From the NCBI GenBank assembly GCA_938010765.1, contig CALLVX010000003.1, forward strand, positions 1 through 39,290: a stretch of 39,290 bases of DNA, in the 5' to 3' direction. A model generated the notes under the pieces. The model ran no database searches and was not told the DNA's origin. It saw only the letters and a list, made by a program, of their open reading frames with translations. The translations under genes were made by a program, and so were the position numbers. Origin of the DNA: an uncultured Flavobacteriaceae bacterium (GTDB lineage Bacteria > Bacteroidota > Bacteroidia > Flavobacteriales > Flavobacteriaceae). This document shows, one piece after another, positions 1 to 7,276 of this stretch (its first letter is position 1; each line of letters begins with the position of its first letter).

Positions 1-126
1 GCCGGGCCCCTAAAAGCCCCCAAGACCAAGGCCAGGGCCAAAACCAAGGTCAAGGCATAAACCAGGAAAAACGGCCGAGGTCGCCCTCCCCACCCCGTAG
101 ATAATGGGCCCCATGGCACTGCCAAG
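1..126. other. GC-rich low-complexity stretch without a recognisable gene
   Basis: The first 126 bases are strongly GC-rich and built from loosely repeated CCAAG/CCAGG-type words, unlike the AT-rich gene DNA that follows. I see no convincing reading frame, promoter or hairpin in it. It may be the edge of an intergenic repeat, or an assembly or contig-end artefact. The sequence becomes ordinary flavobacterial DNA at about 127. Confidence 0.5.
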
Positions 127-177
127 GTGTTGTGGATACTGTATGAAGCCTACTTAGTAATTAATCCTAAAAACAGT

Positions 178-651
178 ATGATTATGACAACATCGGCAGT
201 TGCCAACAAATTGGTCGGCTATTGTAAACAAGGACAATTCGCTGAAGCAATCGGCACCCTTTATTCAGATGATATTGTAAGTATCGAACCCAATGGTGAC
301 CCGGTTAAAGAAGTTAGAGGACTGGAAGCCGTAAAACAAAAAACGGCCGATTTTAACAATATGGTCGAGGCCGTTCACGGTAACAAGGTTTCGGAACCCA
401 TTGTAGGAGACAACTATTTTGAATGTACAATGACCATGGAGCTTACTTTTAAAGGTGCTCCTAGAAGTACTAGGGAAGAAGTTTGCCTTTATCAAGTAAA
501 CAATGGGAAACTAACAAGGAAAGAATTCCTTTTTTACCCCCATGTCCCAAGATTAAAAACCATAAAAAAACCGCTTGCTTTCAAAAAAACAGGCAGATAC
601 TATCCTCCAAAAAAGGTCTCCAATTCCTTCAAAGTTTCGGTAGAAGTTTGA
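178..651 (+). CDS. SnoaL-like (NTF2-fold) protein with a probable 3' frameshift
   Basis: The protein resembles the small SnoaL-like/NTF2-fold family, whose cone-shaped domains bind small ligands or serve as enzymes; no substrate can be inferred. I chose ATG 178 (another ATG lies at 184); the frame runs upstream to a GTG at 127, but that part is not protein-like. Family-like sequence continues to the segment reading GKLTRKEF, after which the frame runs on through a lysine- and proline-rich tail into the 3' end of the convergent ABC gene. If one base is removed near 529-535 (CC followed by six T), the reading becomes EFFFTPMSQD and stops at 554-556. That ending is typical of the family and gives 125 residues. 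I therefore think the coding region ends at 556 and that the window carries a one-base insertion, either a real mutation or a homopolymer sequencing error. Confidence 0.7.
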   Translation: MIMTTSAVANKLVGYCKQGQFAEAIGTLYSDDIVSIEPNGDPVKEVRGLEAVKQKTADFNNMVEAVHGNKVSEPIVGDNYFECTMTMELTFKGAPRSTREEVCLYQVNNGKLTRKEFLFYPHVPRLKTIKKPLAFKKTGRYYPPKKVSNSFKVSVEV

Positions 652-1295
652 ATATCTTTTACCACTTCTCCTTTGTTGAGCACAACAATTCGTTCGCAAA
701 CGTCTGTTACATGCAATAAGTCGTGACTTGAGACCAGTACGGTCACTTCTTGTTGAGCGGCAAGGTCTTTAATAATTCCTTTTAGCCTTATTTGAGTTGT
801 AGGGTCTAAATTAGCAAAGGGCTCATCTAAAATAACCACTTCGGGATTACCGATAAAGGAGGCAACGATTCCCGATTTCTTTTGATTCCCTTTTGAAAGG
901 TCTCGCAGGTATTTTTTTTGACCCAGGATTTCACCATGGAAAAAGTCTTCAAAATTTGTCAGCAGTGCATTCACATCGGCTTTATTTTGCCCTCGAAGCT
1001 CCCCTATAAAGTAAAAATATTCCTCGGGCGTCAGATACCCGATCAAGAACGTCTCATCTATAAACGAAGCGGTAAACGGTTTCCAAGCTTCACTTGCATC
1101 AACCTGCACTTCATTATTTATGATATGACCGGTGGTGGGCTGGATCAAATCTAGCAAAAGACTAAAAAAAGTCGTTTTGCCTGCACCGTTGTTACCTACA
1201 AGGCCAAAGCTCTGTCCTTTCGGAATCTCCAGATTTTCAATGTTAAGAACAATATTACCACCATATTTTTTGGTAAGGTGTTGTGCTGTTATCAT
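600..1295 (-). CDS. ABC transporter ATP-binding protein
   Basis: This 231-residue cytoplasmic ATPase powers an ABC-2 type exporter. Visible motifs are Walker A GNNGAGKTT (residues 34-42), a signature LSKGNQKK (133-140; the usual LSGGQ is relaxed), Walker B VVILDEP (about 153-159) with a following D-loop (ANLDP), and a switch histidine in SSHDLL. The length fits a single nucleotide-binding domain. It lies 52 bp downstream of the DUF5687 membrane protein on the same strand, which is almost certainly its membrane partner. A -7-like element in the gap could give extra transcription of the ATPase alone. The substrate is unknown. Confidence 0.92.
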   Translation of the reverse strand: MITAQHLTKKYGGNIVLNIENLEIPKGQSFGLVGNNGAGKTTFFSLLLDLIQPTTGHIINNEVQVDASEAWKPFTASFIDETFLIGYLTPEEYFYFIGELRGQNKADVNALLTNFEDFFHGEILGQKKYLRDLSKGNQKKSGIVASFIGNPEVVILDEPFANLDPTTQIRLKGIIKDLAAQQEVTVLVSSHDLLHVTDVCERIVVLNKGEVVKDIQTSTETLKELETFFGG

Positions 1296-1306
1296 ATCGT
1301 AAAATT

Positions 1307-1314
1307 CAAATTTA
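1307..1314 (-). promoter_or_regulatory. Candidate -7 promoter element for the ABC ATPase
   Basis: The minus strand reads TAAATTTG, an exact match to the Bacteroidota TAnnTTTG element, 12 nt before the ATPase start codon. No well-spaced -33 TTG is evident; the nearest is a TTGACA-like word about 12 nt upstream. It may be an internal promoter of the two-gene unit. Confidence 0.4.
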
Positions 1315-1347
1315 TGGTTGTACTGTCAATTTTGTTCCGCCCTCCCA

Positions 1348-2817
1348 TTAGCCGTTCTTTTCCTTAAAACCTGCAATCATTCCGTATTTTCTTCTGCGAT
1401 ATACTGCTGTGATCCTATCCAAAATGGGTTTTCGAAACACAAAGCCTAGAATTCCTAAAAGTGCTAACGTACCAATAGCCACTTCGAAGGAGACAAGGAA
1501 CAAAAGTGCGCTGTAGATGATCATGGGTGCACCGAATAAGGGAATCCCAACTAAAAACTGGGCCGCGCCGGTGCCCTGCATATTCCCAATAGCACTTTTG
1601 GTGAGGTCTATTCGTTTTTTGTTCATAGAACCGAAGAACAGAATTACCGGAATATTGATACCCAAGTTGTACAGGGCGGCGCCAAGGTTGATCAAAAGAG
1701 CCTCCCAACCGAAATAGACATAAGGGATCGACAGCAGGAACATGACCGCGACACTTACTGCAATTAAGCCCACCTTTGCCTCCAAGTACTTGCGTAAAGG
1801 TATATTTTGCGACATCATCATGCTATAATAAGCGCTGTCCCATGCCGGAATAAATTGCCCAAAATTCATCAAAAATATCCCGGTCATTAAAATGCCTATC
1901 AATACCAACATGACGGAGTTCATTCCAAAATCTTCTATCGTATAAAAGACCAAGCCATATAAAATCATTGCCAATGATATAAATACTTGTGCCTTGGTAC
2001 GCTTATTACGCCAAATAAGTTTTAGATCTAACTGTAAAAAGGGCGCGATGTCCCCAAATCTTTTGGTCCATGACAAGTCGGCCGTTTCGGCTTCCTTCGT
2101 TTTACGTTCAAGCGATGCATCTAGGAAAAGGGTTTTGCGTAAAAAGGAATAATTTAAATAGTAGGTACCAACGGCCAAAAGAACAGGGAGTAGGGCAAGG
2201 AACGGGTTTTCATATAACCCATAAAATAATTTGCCTGCCAATTCCCGAACCGGATAAATTTCAAAATAATCAAGGCCAAAGAGCGCAATGACCAATCCCA
2301 ACATGATTAACAGTGCTTTATCACTCTTATTGATTAGAAAATTAATGTAGTTAATGGTAAGTACTAGTCCTATCATCGCAAAAAACCACCCTATAACATT
2401 CATAAAAGGGTAGTCTTGGGCCAGTAGAACGATTGCAAAAGGAATAAAAAATACCAAATCAAAAAGGTTGTAAATAGAAACCCCGGAACGCCCCAGAATA
2501 TAATGTGTAATCCTATTTTTTGCTATGGGAATGGTGAGCATTGGTTTTACATCCATCACCGGAAGCTTTTGCATAAAGTATCTAAGAACCAGTTCTATCA
2601 ATACCCAATAAATAAGATATCGACTCACCAAAAGAAGCGGATCTGTGTCGGGAACGGCCTCCCTAAGTGCAAAAAACAAAGCCACTCCTAGGGTAAGCAT
2701 CGTTCCCAGCATATAAAGCCCAAAAAAAACCATCAGTATTTTAATGGAAAGACTCTTGCCCAATGAAGCGGACCTAAAAAAAGATTTCCATTGTAGGGTG
2801 GCAAAGTGTTTGAACAT
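1348..2817 (-). CDS. DUF5687 family membrane protein (ABC-2 permease-like)
   Basis: This 489-residue polytopic protein has roughly ten to twelve hydrophobic segments across its length and a short, basic cytoplasmic N-terminus (MFKHFATLQWKSFFR). It matches my recollection of DUF5687, a Bacteroidota family usually encoded next to an ABC ATPase and presumed to be the transmembrane half of an exporter. The ATPase follows 52 bp downstream on the same strand, which supports that pairing. A central soluble loop lies around residues 235-255 (KTKEAETADLSWTKRF). The gene is divergent from the reductase gene at 2948, and the shared 130-bp gap contains a near-perfect palindrome that may be an operator. 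The exported substrate cannot be read from sequence. Confidence 0.85.
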   Translation of the reverse strand: MFKHFATLQWKSFFRSASLGKSLSIKILMVFFGLYMLGTMLTLGVALFFALREAVPDTDPLLLVSRYLIYWVLIELVLRYFMQKLPVMDVKPMLTIPIAKNRITHYILGRSGVSIYNLFDLVFFIPFAIVLLAQDYPFMNVIGWFFAMIGLVLTINYINFLINKSDKALLIMLGLVIALFGLDYFEIYPVRELAGKLFYGLYENPFLALLPVLLAVGTYYLNYSFLRKTLFLDASLERKTKEAETADLSWTKRFGDIAPFLQLDLKLIWRNKRTKAQVFISLAMILYGLVFYTIEDFGMNSVMLVLIGILMTGIFLMNFGQFIPAWDSAYYSMMMSQNIPLRKYLEAKVGLIAVSVAVMFLLSIPYVYFGWEALLINLGAALYNLGINIPVILFFGSMNKKRIDLTKSAIGNMQGTGAAQFLVGIPLFGAPMIIYSALLFLVSFEVAIGTLALLGILGFVFRKPILDRITAVYRRRKYGMIAGFKEKNG

Positions 2818-2844
2818 ACCTGAAGTGAAGTTTATACGATTGGT

Positions 2845-2862
2845 TGGTATTTAAAAATACCA
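2845..2862. promoter_or_regulatory. 18-bp near-perfect palindrome, candidate operator
   Basis: TGGTATTTAAAAATACCA consists of two 8-bp complementary arms around AA. It lies in the divergent gap between the DUF5687 gene (start 2817) and the reductase gene (start 2948), 28 bp from the former. Its position and symmetry fit a dimeric repressor site acting on the transporter promoter. It lacks a T-tract and does not look like a terminator. The cognate regulator is unknown. Confidence 0.4.
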
Positions 2863-2923
2863 CTTTGTTACATACTAGAAATAATTTTTAGGTTTTCAGG
2901 TTTCAAATAGTACCTTCAATGCT

Positions 2924-2931
2924 TAATTTTG
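2924..2931 (+). promoter_or_regulatory. Candidate -7 promoter element for the reductase gene
   Basis: TAATTTTG exactly matches the Bacteroidota TAnnTTTG consensus and sits 16 nt before the ATG at 2948, which would give a very short leader. The -33 region (GGTTTC, about 2899-2904) is weak. Confidence 0.5.
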
Positions 2932-2947
2932 CAGCAAAATTGTACGC

Positions 2948-3997
2948 ATGAGTCATTTTCATCCCCTTACCGTTTCGAAAATTGAAAAACTAACGCCCTC
3001 ATCAGTGGCAATATCATTTGACATTCCAAAAGATCTGCTACAAACCTTCACCTTTGTGGCGGGGCAATATATCACCATTAAAAAAGAAATTAAAGGCAAC
3101 GAATTAAGAAGAGCCTATTCGATTAGTTCTTCTCCAAAATCTACCGCATTGACCATCGGTGTAAAAAAAGTAGATGGAGGTGGTTTTTCCGGTTATGCAA
3201 ATAGTGAATTAAAGGTAGGTGATGTATTAGAGGTAATGCCCCCTGAGGGCAGATTTGTTTTTGCGGCCTCCGAGGCTCCAAAAAATATTGCAGCCTTTGC
3301 CGCCGGCAGCGGTATTACCCCGATTATGAGTATTGCGCGAACGGTATTGGACAGTAACCCAAAGAACAAATTTCTACTGGTGTACGGAAATAAATCGAGT
3401 GAAGAAACTATGTTCTATACGGAACTGACCAAACTTCAATTAGAATATACCGATCGCTTTTTTATTCATTTCATCAACAGTCAATCAAAAGCCGAAAACG
3501 CGCTTTTTGGCCGTATAGATACTTCTACCGTAAACTATGCGCTAAAAAACAAACACAAAGACATTCGTTTCGATAGCTACTATCTATGCGGGCCTGAAGC
3601 CATGATTCGTTTGGTCGAAGGAACCTTAAAGGAGAATGGGGTAAAGGAAGACACCATACACTTTGAACTATTTACCGCTACTGAAATATTAGATGAACTT
3701 CCGATAACCGCAGAGGGGCAAACCAATATCGAAGTAACTGTAGACGATGAGACGTTCGCTTTTACCATGGACAAGAAAATGCTCGTACTAGATGCGGTCT
3801 TAAAAGAAAATATAGATGCCCCGTACTCTTGCCAAGGAGGGGTTTGCAGTAGTTGTATCGCACGCGTTACCGAAGGAAAAGTCGAAATGGTGAAAAACCA
3901 AATTTTAACCGATGGGGAAATCGCCGACGGTTTTATTCTTACTTGCCAGGCACATGCCGTGACACCAACTTTGAAGGTCGATTACGATGACGTTTAG
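2948..3997 (+). CDS. PaaE-like FAD/NAD(P)H oxidoreductase with C-terminal 2Fe-2S ferredoxin domain
   Basis: This 349-residue cytoplasmic reductase passes electrons from NAD(P)H through FAD to a plant-type 2Fe-2S cluster. The order is: an FAD-binding ferredoxin-reductase barrel (about 1-105) with the flavin motif RAYSISS (55-61); an NAD-binding domain starting at GSGITPIMS (about 118-126); and a ferredoxin domain from about 260 with cluster cysteines 295, 300, 303 and 333 (CX4CX2C then C). This architecture is shared by PaaE of phenylacetate degradation and related reductases. No paaABCD genes are nearby, so a phenylacetate role is not supported and the electron acceptor is unknown. A Crp/Fnr-type gene starts 17 bp downstream and is probably co-transcribed. 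Confidence 0.88.
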   Translation: MSHFHPLTVSKIEKLTPSSVAISFDIPKDLLQTFTFVAGQYITIKKEIKGNELRRAYSISSSPKSTALTIGVKKVDGGGFSGYANSELKVGDVLEVMPPEGRFVFAASEAPKNIAAFAAGSGITPIMSIARTVLDSNPKNKFLLVYGNKSSEETMFYTELTKLQLEYTDRFFIHFINSQSKAENALFGRIDTSTVNYALKNKHKDIRFDSYYLCGPEAMIRLVEGTLKENGVKEDTIHFELFTATEILDELPITAEGQTNIEVTVDDETFAFTMDKKMLVLDAVLKENIDAPYSCQGGVCSSCIARVTEGKVEMVKNQILTDGEIADGFILTCQAHAVTPTLKVDYDDV

Positions 3998-4014
3998 AAA
4001 TACCCGATCGCGAC

Positions 4015-4587
4015 GTGGCAACTACTGAAGTTTTTAAGAAGTTCATGCTGCAGTATGTAGCCGTTTCCAAAGAAGATTGGAGTCTTATTTCCTCGAAGTT
4101 TTATGCAACAAATTATAAAAAAGGAACTTTGCTCTTAGAAGAAGGTACGGTCTGTAACCACCTCTCGTTCTTAGAAAAAGGTCTTTTGCGATTTTTTATA
4201 TGGAAGCACGGCGAAACGGTTACCAAGTTTTTTACCGAAGCACCGTATATATGTACTTCCCAGCGTAGCTTTAATCAGCGGGAGCCTGCCAAAGAGAACA
4301 TCGAAGCACTGGAAGACAGTCTCGTTTGGCAACTTTCTTTTAAAGATCAACAAGAACTGCTCCGATTAGAAGTTTGGCGTGTTTTCGCGGATAAAATCAC
4401 CCAAGAAGTACAATTCTTTACCGAAAACATCTTAGAGGAATTACAGAACGAAACAGCCGAAAATCGGTATGGACTTCTCCTAAAACAACGGCCCGAGCTC
4501 GTTCGGCGAGTTCCTCTTAAACATTTGGCTTCTTACTTGGGAATCACCCAACAGTCGCTTAGCAGGATTCGTAGAAATATTTCATAA
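4015..4587 (+). CDS. Crp/Fnr family transcriptional regulator
   Basis: This is a 190-residue protein with an N-terminal cyclic-nucleotide-binding-like beta-barrel (KGTLLLEEGTVCNHLSFLEKG, residues about 35-55, in the usual position) and a C-terminal winged helix with the recognition segment LASYLGITQQSLSRIRR. It resembles the short Crp/Fnr proteins common in Bacteroidota; I see no Fnr-type cysteine cluster, so oxygen sensing is not indicated. The GTG at 4015 gives a full domain; an alternative ATG lies at 4045. It is 17 bp behind the reductase and probably belongs to its transcript. A perfect inverted repeat directly downstream (4595-4616), in front of the small membrane protein gene, is a possible target. 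Confidence 0.87.
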   Translation: MATTEVFKKFMLQYVAVSKEDWSLISSKFYATNYKKGTLLLEEGTVCNHLSFLEKGLLRFFIWKHGETVTKFFTEAPYICTSQRSFNQREPAKENIEALEDSLVWQLSFKDQQELLRLEVWRVFADKITQEVQFFTENILEELQNETAENRYGLLLKQRPELVRRVPLKHLASYLGITQQSLSRIRRNIS

Positions 4588-4594
4588 AACTATC

Positions 4595-4616
4595 GAATTT
4601 ACCAAAGGGTAAATTC
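4595..4616. promoter_or_regulatory. Perfect 9-bp inverted repeat (operator or hairpin)
   Basis: GAATTTACC, AAAG, GGTAAATTC form two perfectly complementary 9-bp arms with a 4-nt spacer, beginning 8 bp after the Crp/Fnr stop codon. The absence of a following T-run argues against a simple terminator. The -7 element at 4636 lies 19 bp downstream, so a bound dimer would cover the -33 region of the next promoter. Confidence 0.5.
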
Positions 4617-4635
4617 ATTGATGGTAGTTTCTCTT

Positions 4636-4643
4636 TACATTTG
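4636..4643 (+). promoter_or_regulatory. Candidate -7 promoter element for the small membrane protein gene
   Basis: TACATTTG matches TAnnTTTG exactly. A TTG at 4618-4620 is 15 nt upstream, slightly short for a -33 element. The leader to the ATG at 4700 would be about 50 nt. Confidence 0.5.
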
Positions 4644-4699
4644 CGAACAAAAATAAGCTTCATAAAAGTGGTGTAAAGCACTAAAAAAACCGCAGAAAA

Positions 4700-5077
4700 A
4701 TGATTGCCCTAAAACTAGTTTATGCAGCCAATATATTGGTCGCGGGTTGGATCAGTATCACTTCCCTTTTCACTCCCCAAAAGGCATCGCTCACGGTATT
4801 TCAGAATGTATATCCCACAACGGAATTGATTCGTTTGGTCGGTTGTTTATGGGGTGGCATCTTTCTGCTTTCGATAACAGGGCTTTTTTACCCAAAGAAA
4901 ATGGCATTGATCCTGCTGTTTCAATTGCTATACAAGGGGAGTTGGATCGTATTTGTAATGCTGCCGGCAATTTGGAACAAAGTCCCCTATCCCATTGGCA
5001 TGGGCGCCTTTTTCCTCATTTGGTGCGTGGTATTGCCCTTTGTTATTCCTTGGAAAGATATTTTTCTAACATCCTAG
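4700..5077 (+). CDS. Small four-helix membrane protein, function unknown
   Basis: This 125-residue, very hydrophobic protein has about four transmembrane helices (around residues 5-22, 42-62, 68-90 and 97-118) joined by short loops, with no catalytic motif that I recognise. The overall look is DoxX-like. It has its own -7 element and a perfect inverted repeat upstream, directly after the Crp/Fnr gene, which suggests that regulator controls it. Its 3' end overlaps the convergent patatin gene by 35 bp (5043-5077), so both C-termini are encoded by the same DNA. A second open frame within the same stretch (4747-5091) is less plausible because it lacks the coherent hydrophobic pattern. Confidence 0.7.
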   Translation: MIALKLVYAANILVAGWISITSLFTPQKASLTVFQNVYPTTELIRLVGCLWGGIFLLSITGLFYPKKMALILLFQLLYKGSWIVFVMLPAIWNKVPYPIGMGAFFLIWCVVLPFVIPWKDIFLTS

Positions 5078-5825
5078 CGGCGTGTTCATAGCCTATCAGA
5101 TACGCTTTTTCGATTCCTTTTTTGTCCAGAACCCCAATTTTTTCCAACTCCATGGCTTCAAAAATCAAATCGCATTGATGGATCTTCTCTCGATTAATGG
5201 CATAAATCATTAATGCAGTCGTGCGGTTTGCCAGCTGTAAGGACGAATTGATATCTTTTTTTGATACCTTTTTAATTACAGACACATTACTTCCGATCAT
5301 AAAATCGGTTTTATCCTTAAGGGGTTCTAGAGGGAAATTGTTCATAATACCACCATCGGCGTACATACAATTCTTGATTTCTACTGGTCCAAAAACAGGG
5401 GGCAAGGCCGCAGAGGCCAACAATGGTGGTATCAACTGCCCGCTCGAGAAAAACTCTTCTTCCCCTTTCTGTAAATTTGTGGCGACAACATACAGTTCCC
5501 GTTCAAGGGCCGCAAAACTATTTTCAGGGAAATAGCCTTTGAAAATATCAAAATACCGTTCGGTATCGACCAAGCCTGGTTTTAAGATGCTAATGAAATT
5601 GTATTTAAAAAGCGGGGTCTCTTTGAAAAAGGCCAGCATATCCTGTATGGTATTCCCATTGGCGTACAAGGCCGCGACCAAGGCGCCAACGCTACTTCCC
5701 GAAACCTTGCTTGCGGCGATTCCGTGTTGCTCCAAAGCCCGCAATACTCCAATGTGGGCCATTCCCCGAACACCACCACCTGAAAGTACGAGACCTATCG
5801 ACTTTGATTCTGAAATTGTTGGCAT
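5043..5825 (-). CDS. Patatin-like phospholipase family protein
   Basis: This is a 260-residue serine hydrolase of the patatin/RssA type, acting on acyl esters of lipids. It shows the oxyanion-hole motif SGGGVRG (15-21), the nucleophile elbow GSSVG with Ser45, and the catalytic Asp157 in YADGGIMNNFP, so the Ser-Asp dyad is intact. The length equals a stand-alone patatin domain. No signal peptide is visible, so it is probably cytoplasmic or membrane-associated. Its 3' end overlaps the convergent membrane-protein gene by 35 bp. A TATTTTTG element sits about 20 nt upstream of the start codon. The natural lipid substrate is unknown. Confidence 0.9.
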   Translation of the reverse strand: MPTISESKSIGLVLSGGGVRGMAHIGVLRALEQHGIAASKVSGSSVGALVAALYANGNTIQDMLAFFKETPLFKYNFISILKPGLVDTERYFDIFKGYFPENSFAALERELYVVATNLQKGEEEFFSSGQLIPPLLASAALPPVFGPVEIKNCMYADGGIMNNFPLEPLKDKTDFMIGSNVSVIKKVSKKDINSSLQLANRTTALMIYAINREKIHQCDLIFEAMELEKIGVLDKKGIEKAYLIGYEHAARMLEKYLSKE

Positions 5826-5845
5826 CTACCTTTGTTTACGAGTTG

Positions 5846-5853
5846 CAAAAATA
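5846..5853 (-). promoter_or_regulatory. Candidate -7 promoter element for the patatin gene
   Basis: The minus strand reads TATTTTTG, an exact TAnnTTTG match, 20 nt upstream of the start codon at 5825. Confidence 0.5.
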
Positions 5854-6079
5854 GCCCCTTCTCTTTGGTCAGGGCAGTATATTAGATAAAAGTTGACGTT
5901 ACAAAAATTCGTGTATTAAGAACAGTTTATCCGATAACCTGATTTTCTTTGGTTACTAAAATAGGGGTCATAACTTTCCGGGCATTATAAATATATTCCT
6001 CTTTTTGTAAAGAGTTAGATAGATTTCCGACTGAATTTTAATAGCTTTTTCTTTGTAAGTTTACACCTTCAAAAGACAA

Positions 6080-6772
6080 ATGGAAGTTTCAACTTTGTAC
6101 AATACGGTCGTCCTTGTTTTTGCACTTTCTCCCGAGGAAGAAATGCATAATAAACCTATTCCAAAAGGTACTCCTTTATTCGAACAACTTACGGCACACA
6201 CTCTAAAGATCGTTCAAAAAACCGGTTTTCCCTATATTCATGTAAACGAACAGGCTCAAAGTGGTATAACCTTTGGCGAACGCTTTACCAATTCTATACA
6301 AAAAGCCTTCGACCAAGGCTATGATCAGGTTATTACGATTGGGAACGACACCCCTGAATTGAGTGCCGCCCATATTCTTGAAGCACACCACCGTTTAAAG
6401 GCGAATCAATTGGTTTTGGGTCCTAGTACCGATGGGGGTTTTTATTTAATGGGATTGTGCAGGTCGCACTTTGATCGGGCAAAGTTTGAAGCCCTTCCTT
6501 GGCAAACTGCAGTCTTGACCAACGCATTGTTGGCGCTGGTTTCGGCATTGAATTTAAAAACCTACAAACTACCCGTTTTATTCGACATCGACTGCACCGC
6601 TGACTTGAAACGATGTATTGCAGCCATGGATCGAATTCCGGAAATCATTTTACAGCTCGTTTTTTACCTGTTGCAAGGCGCAAAGGGGACCGAGCTATTT
6701 GTTGCAAGTAAAAACTATTCATTTGTTAGAAAGGGTGCTTCTCATAACCGAGGATCTCCTGTTCTCTTCTAA
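6080..6772 (+). CDS. DUF2064/TIGR04282-like glycosyltransferase-like protein, arsenosugar type
   Basis: This 230-residue protein belongs to the DUF2064 nucleotide-diphospho-sugar transferase-like family. Visible motifs are ITIGNDTPEL (about 96-105, the place of the usual GDCP), LGPSTDGGFYLMG (about 112-124, corresponding to GPa-DGGyYLiG) and FDIDCTADLKRC near 170-182 (corresponding to DIDTPEDL). The N-terminal KTRLA nucleotide-binding signature of typical members is absent; the flavobacterial subtype found next to arsS has the same change. Its placement two genes upstream of ArsS points to sugar handling in arsenosugar formation, but the donor and acceptor are unknown. The last 40 residues are hydrophobic, then basic. 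Confidence 0.75.
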   Translation: MEVSTLYNTVVLVFALSPEEEMHNKPIPKGTPLFEQLTAHTLKIVQKTGFPYIHVNEQAQSGITFGERFTNSIQKAFDQGYDQVITIGNDTPELSAAHILEAHHRLKANQLVLGPSTDGGFYLMGLCRSHFDRAKFEALPWQTAVLTNALLALVSALNLKTYKLPVLFDIDCTADLKRCIAAMDRIPEIILQLVFYLLQGAKGTELFVASKNYSFVRKGASHNRGSPVLF

Positions 6773-6878
6773 TAGAGCTATCTACAACGCTCTTACTCCC
6801 TTGTTATTTATTTCTAAAAGTTTCAAAAGACCAATGCATGGTCTTTGATGTCTATTACTCAATTTAAAACAATATATC

Positions 6879-7214
6879 ATGGCGAATTCATATTACGATC
6901 CTGCCGATCTACGAAAATTTGGAAAAATCACGGAATGGAGCGAAGAGCTCGGCACTAAATTCTTCGACTATTACGGAAAAGTATTTGAAGAGGGTGCCTT
7001 GAGCGCACGAGAAAAATCATTGATCGCCCTAGCGGTCTCCCATGTGGTAAAATGCCCCTATTGTATTGATGCCTATACCAAAGACGGACTACAAAAAGGC
7101 ATTACAAAGGAAGAAATGATGGAAGCCGTACATGCAGGTGCTGCAATCGAAAGTGGCGCTACGCTGGTGCATGGCGTACAAATGATGAACAAATACAATA
7201 AACTATCTATGTAA
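6879..7214 (+). CDS. Arsenosugar-associated carboxymuconolactone decarboxylase/AhpD-like protein
   Basis: This 111-residue protein has the AhpD-like helical fold signature: EKSLIALAVSH followed by KCPYCIDAYTKDG, giving the redox-active CX2C pair Cys59 and Cys62, and then a histidine-bearing helix (VHAGAAIESGATLVHG). AhpD-like proteins act as thiol-disulfide partners or peroxidases. This subtype is the one I recall as the peroxidase-like companion of arsS; its exact reaction is not established. It starts 106 bp after the DUF2064 gene and ends 62 bp before arsS on the same strand, consistent with a three-gene operon. Confidence 0.82.
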   Translation: MANSYYDPADLRKFGKITEWSEELGTKFFDYYGKVFEEGALSAREKSLIALAVSHVVKCPYCIDAYTKDGLQKGITKEEMMEAVHAGAAIESGATLVHGVQMMNKYNKLSM

Positions 7215-7276
7215 ACAAGTTGGCAGTGCCCGCGGGCATTTTTAAATGCTGGCCACAGCAAATCGAAGACTATAAA

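Noticed and set aside
127..177. Upstream GTG start of the SnoaL-like gene
   Set aside because: The added 17 residues are not family-like; the ATG at 178 or 184 fits better.
2948..3997. Phenylacetate degradation locus
   Set aside because: The reductase resembles PaaE, but no paaABCD or other ring-cleavage genes are nearby, so no pathway can be claimed.
4747..5091. Second open frame in the small membrane-protein gene
   Set aside because: It lacks the regular hydrophobic helices of the 4700-5077 frame and has no promoter of its own.
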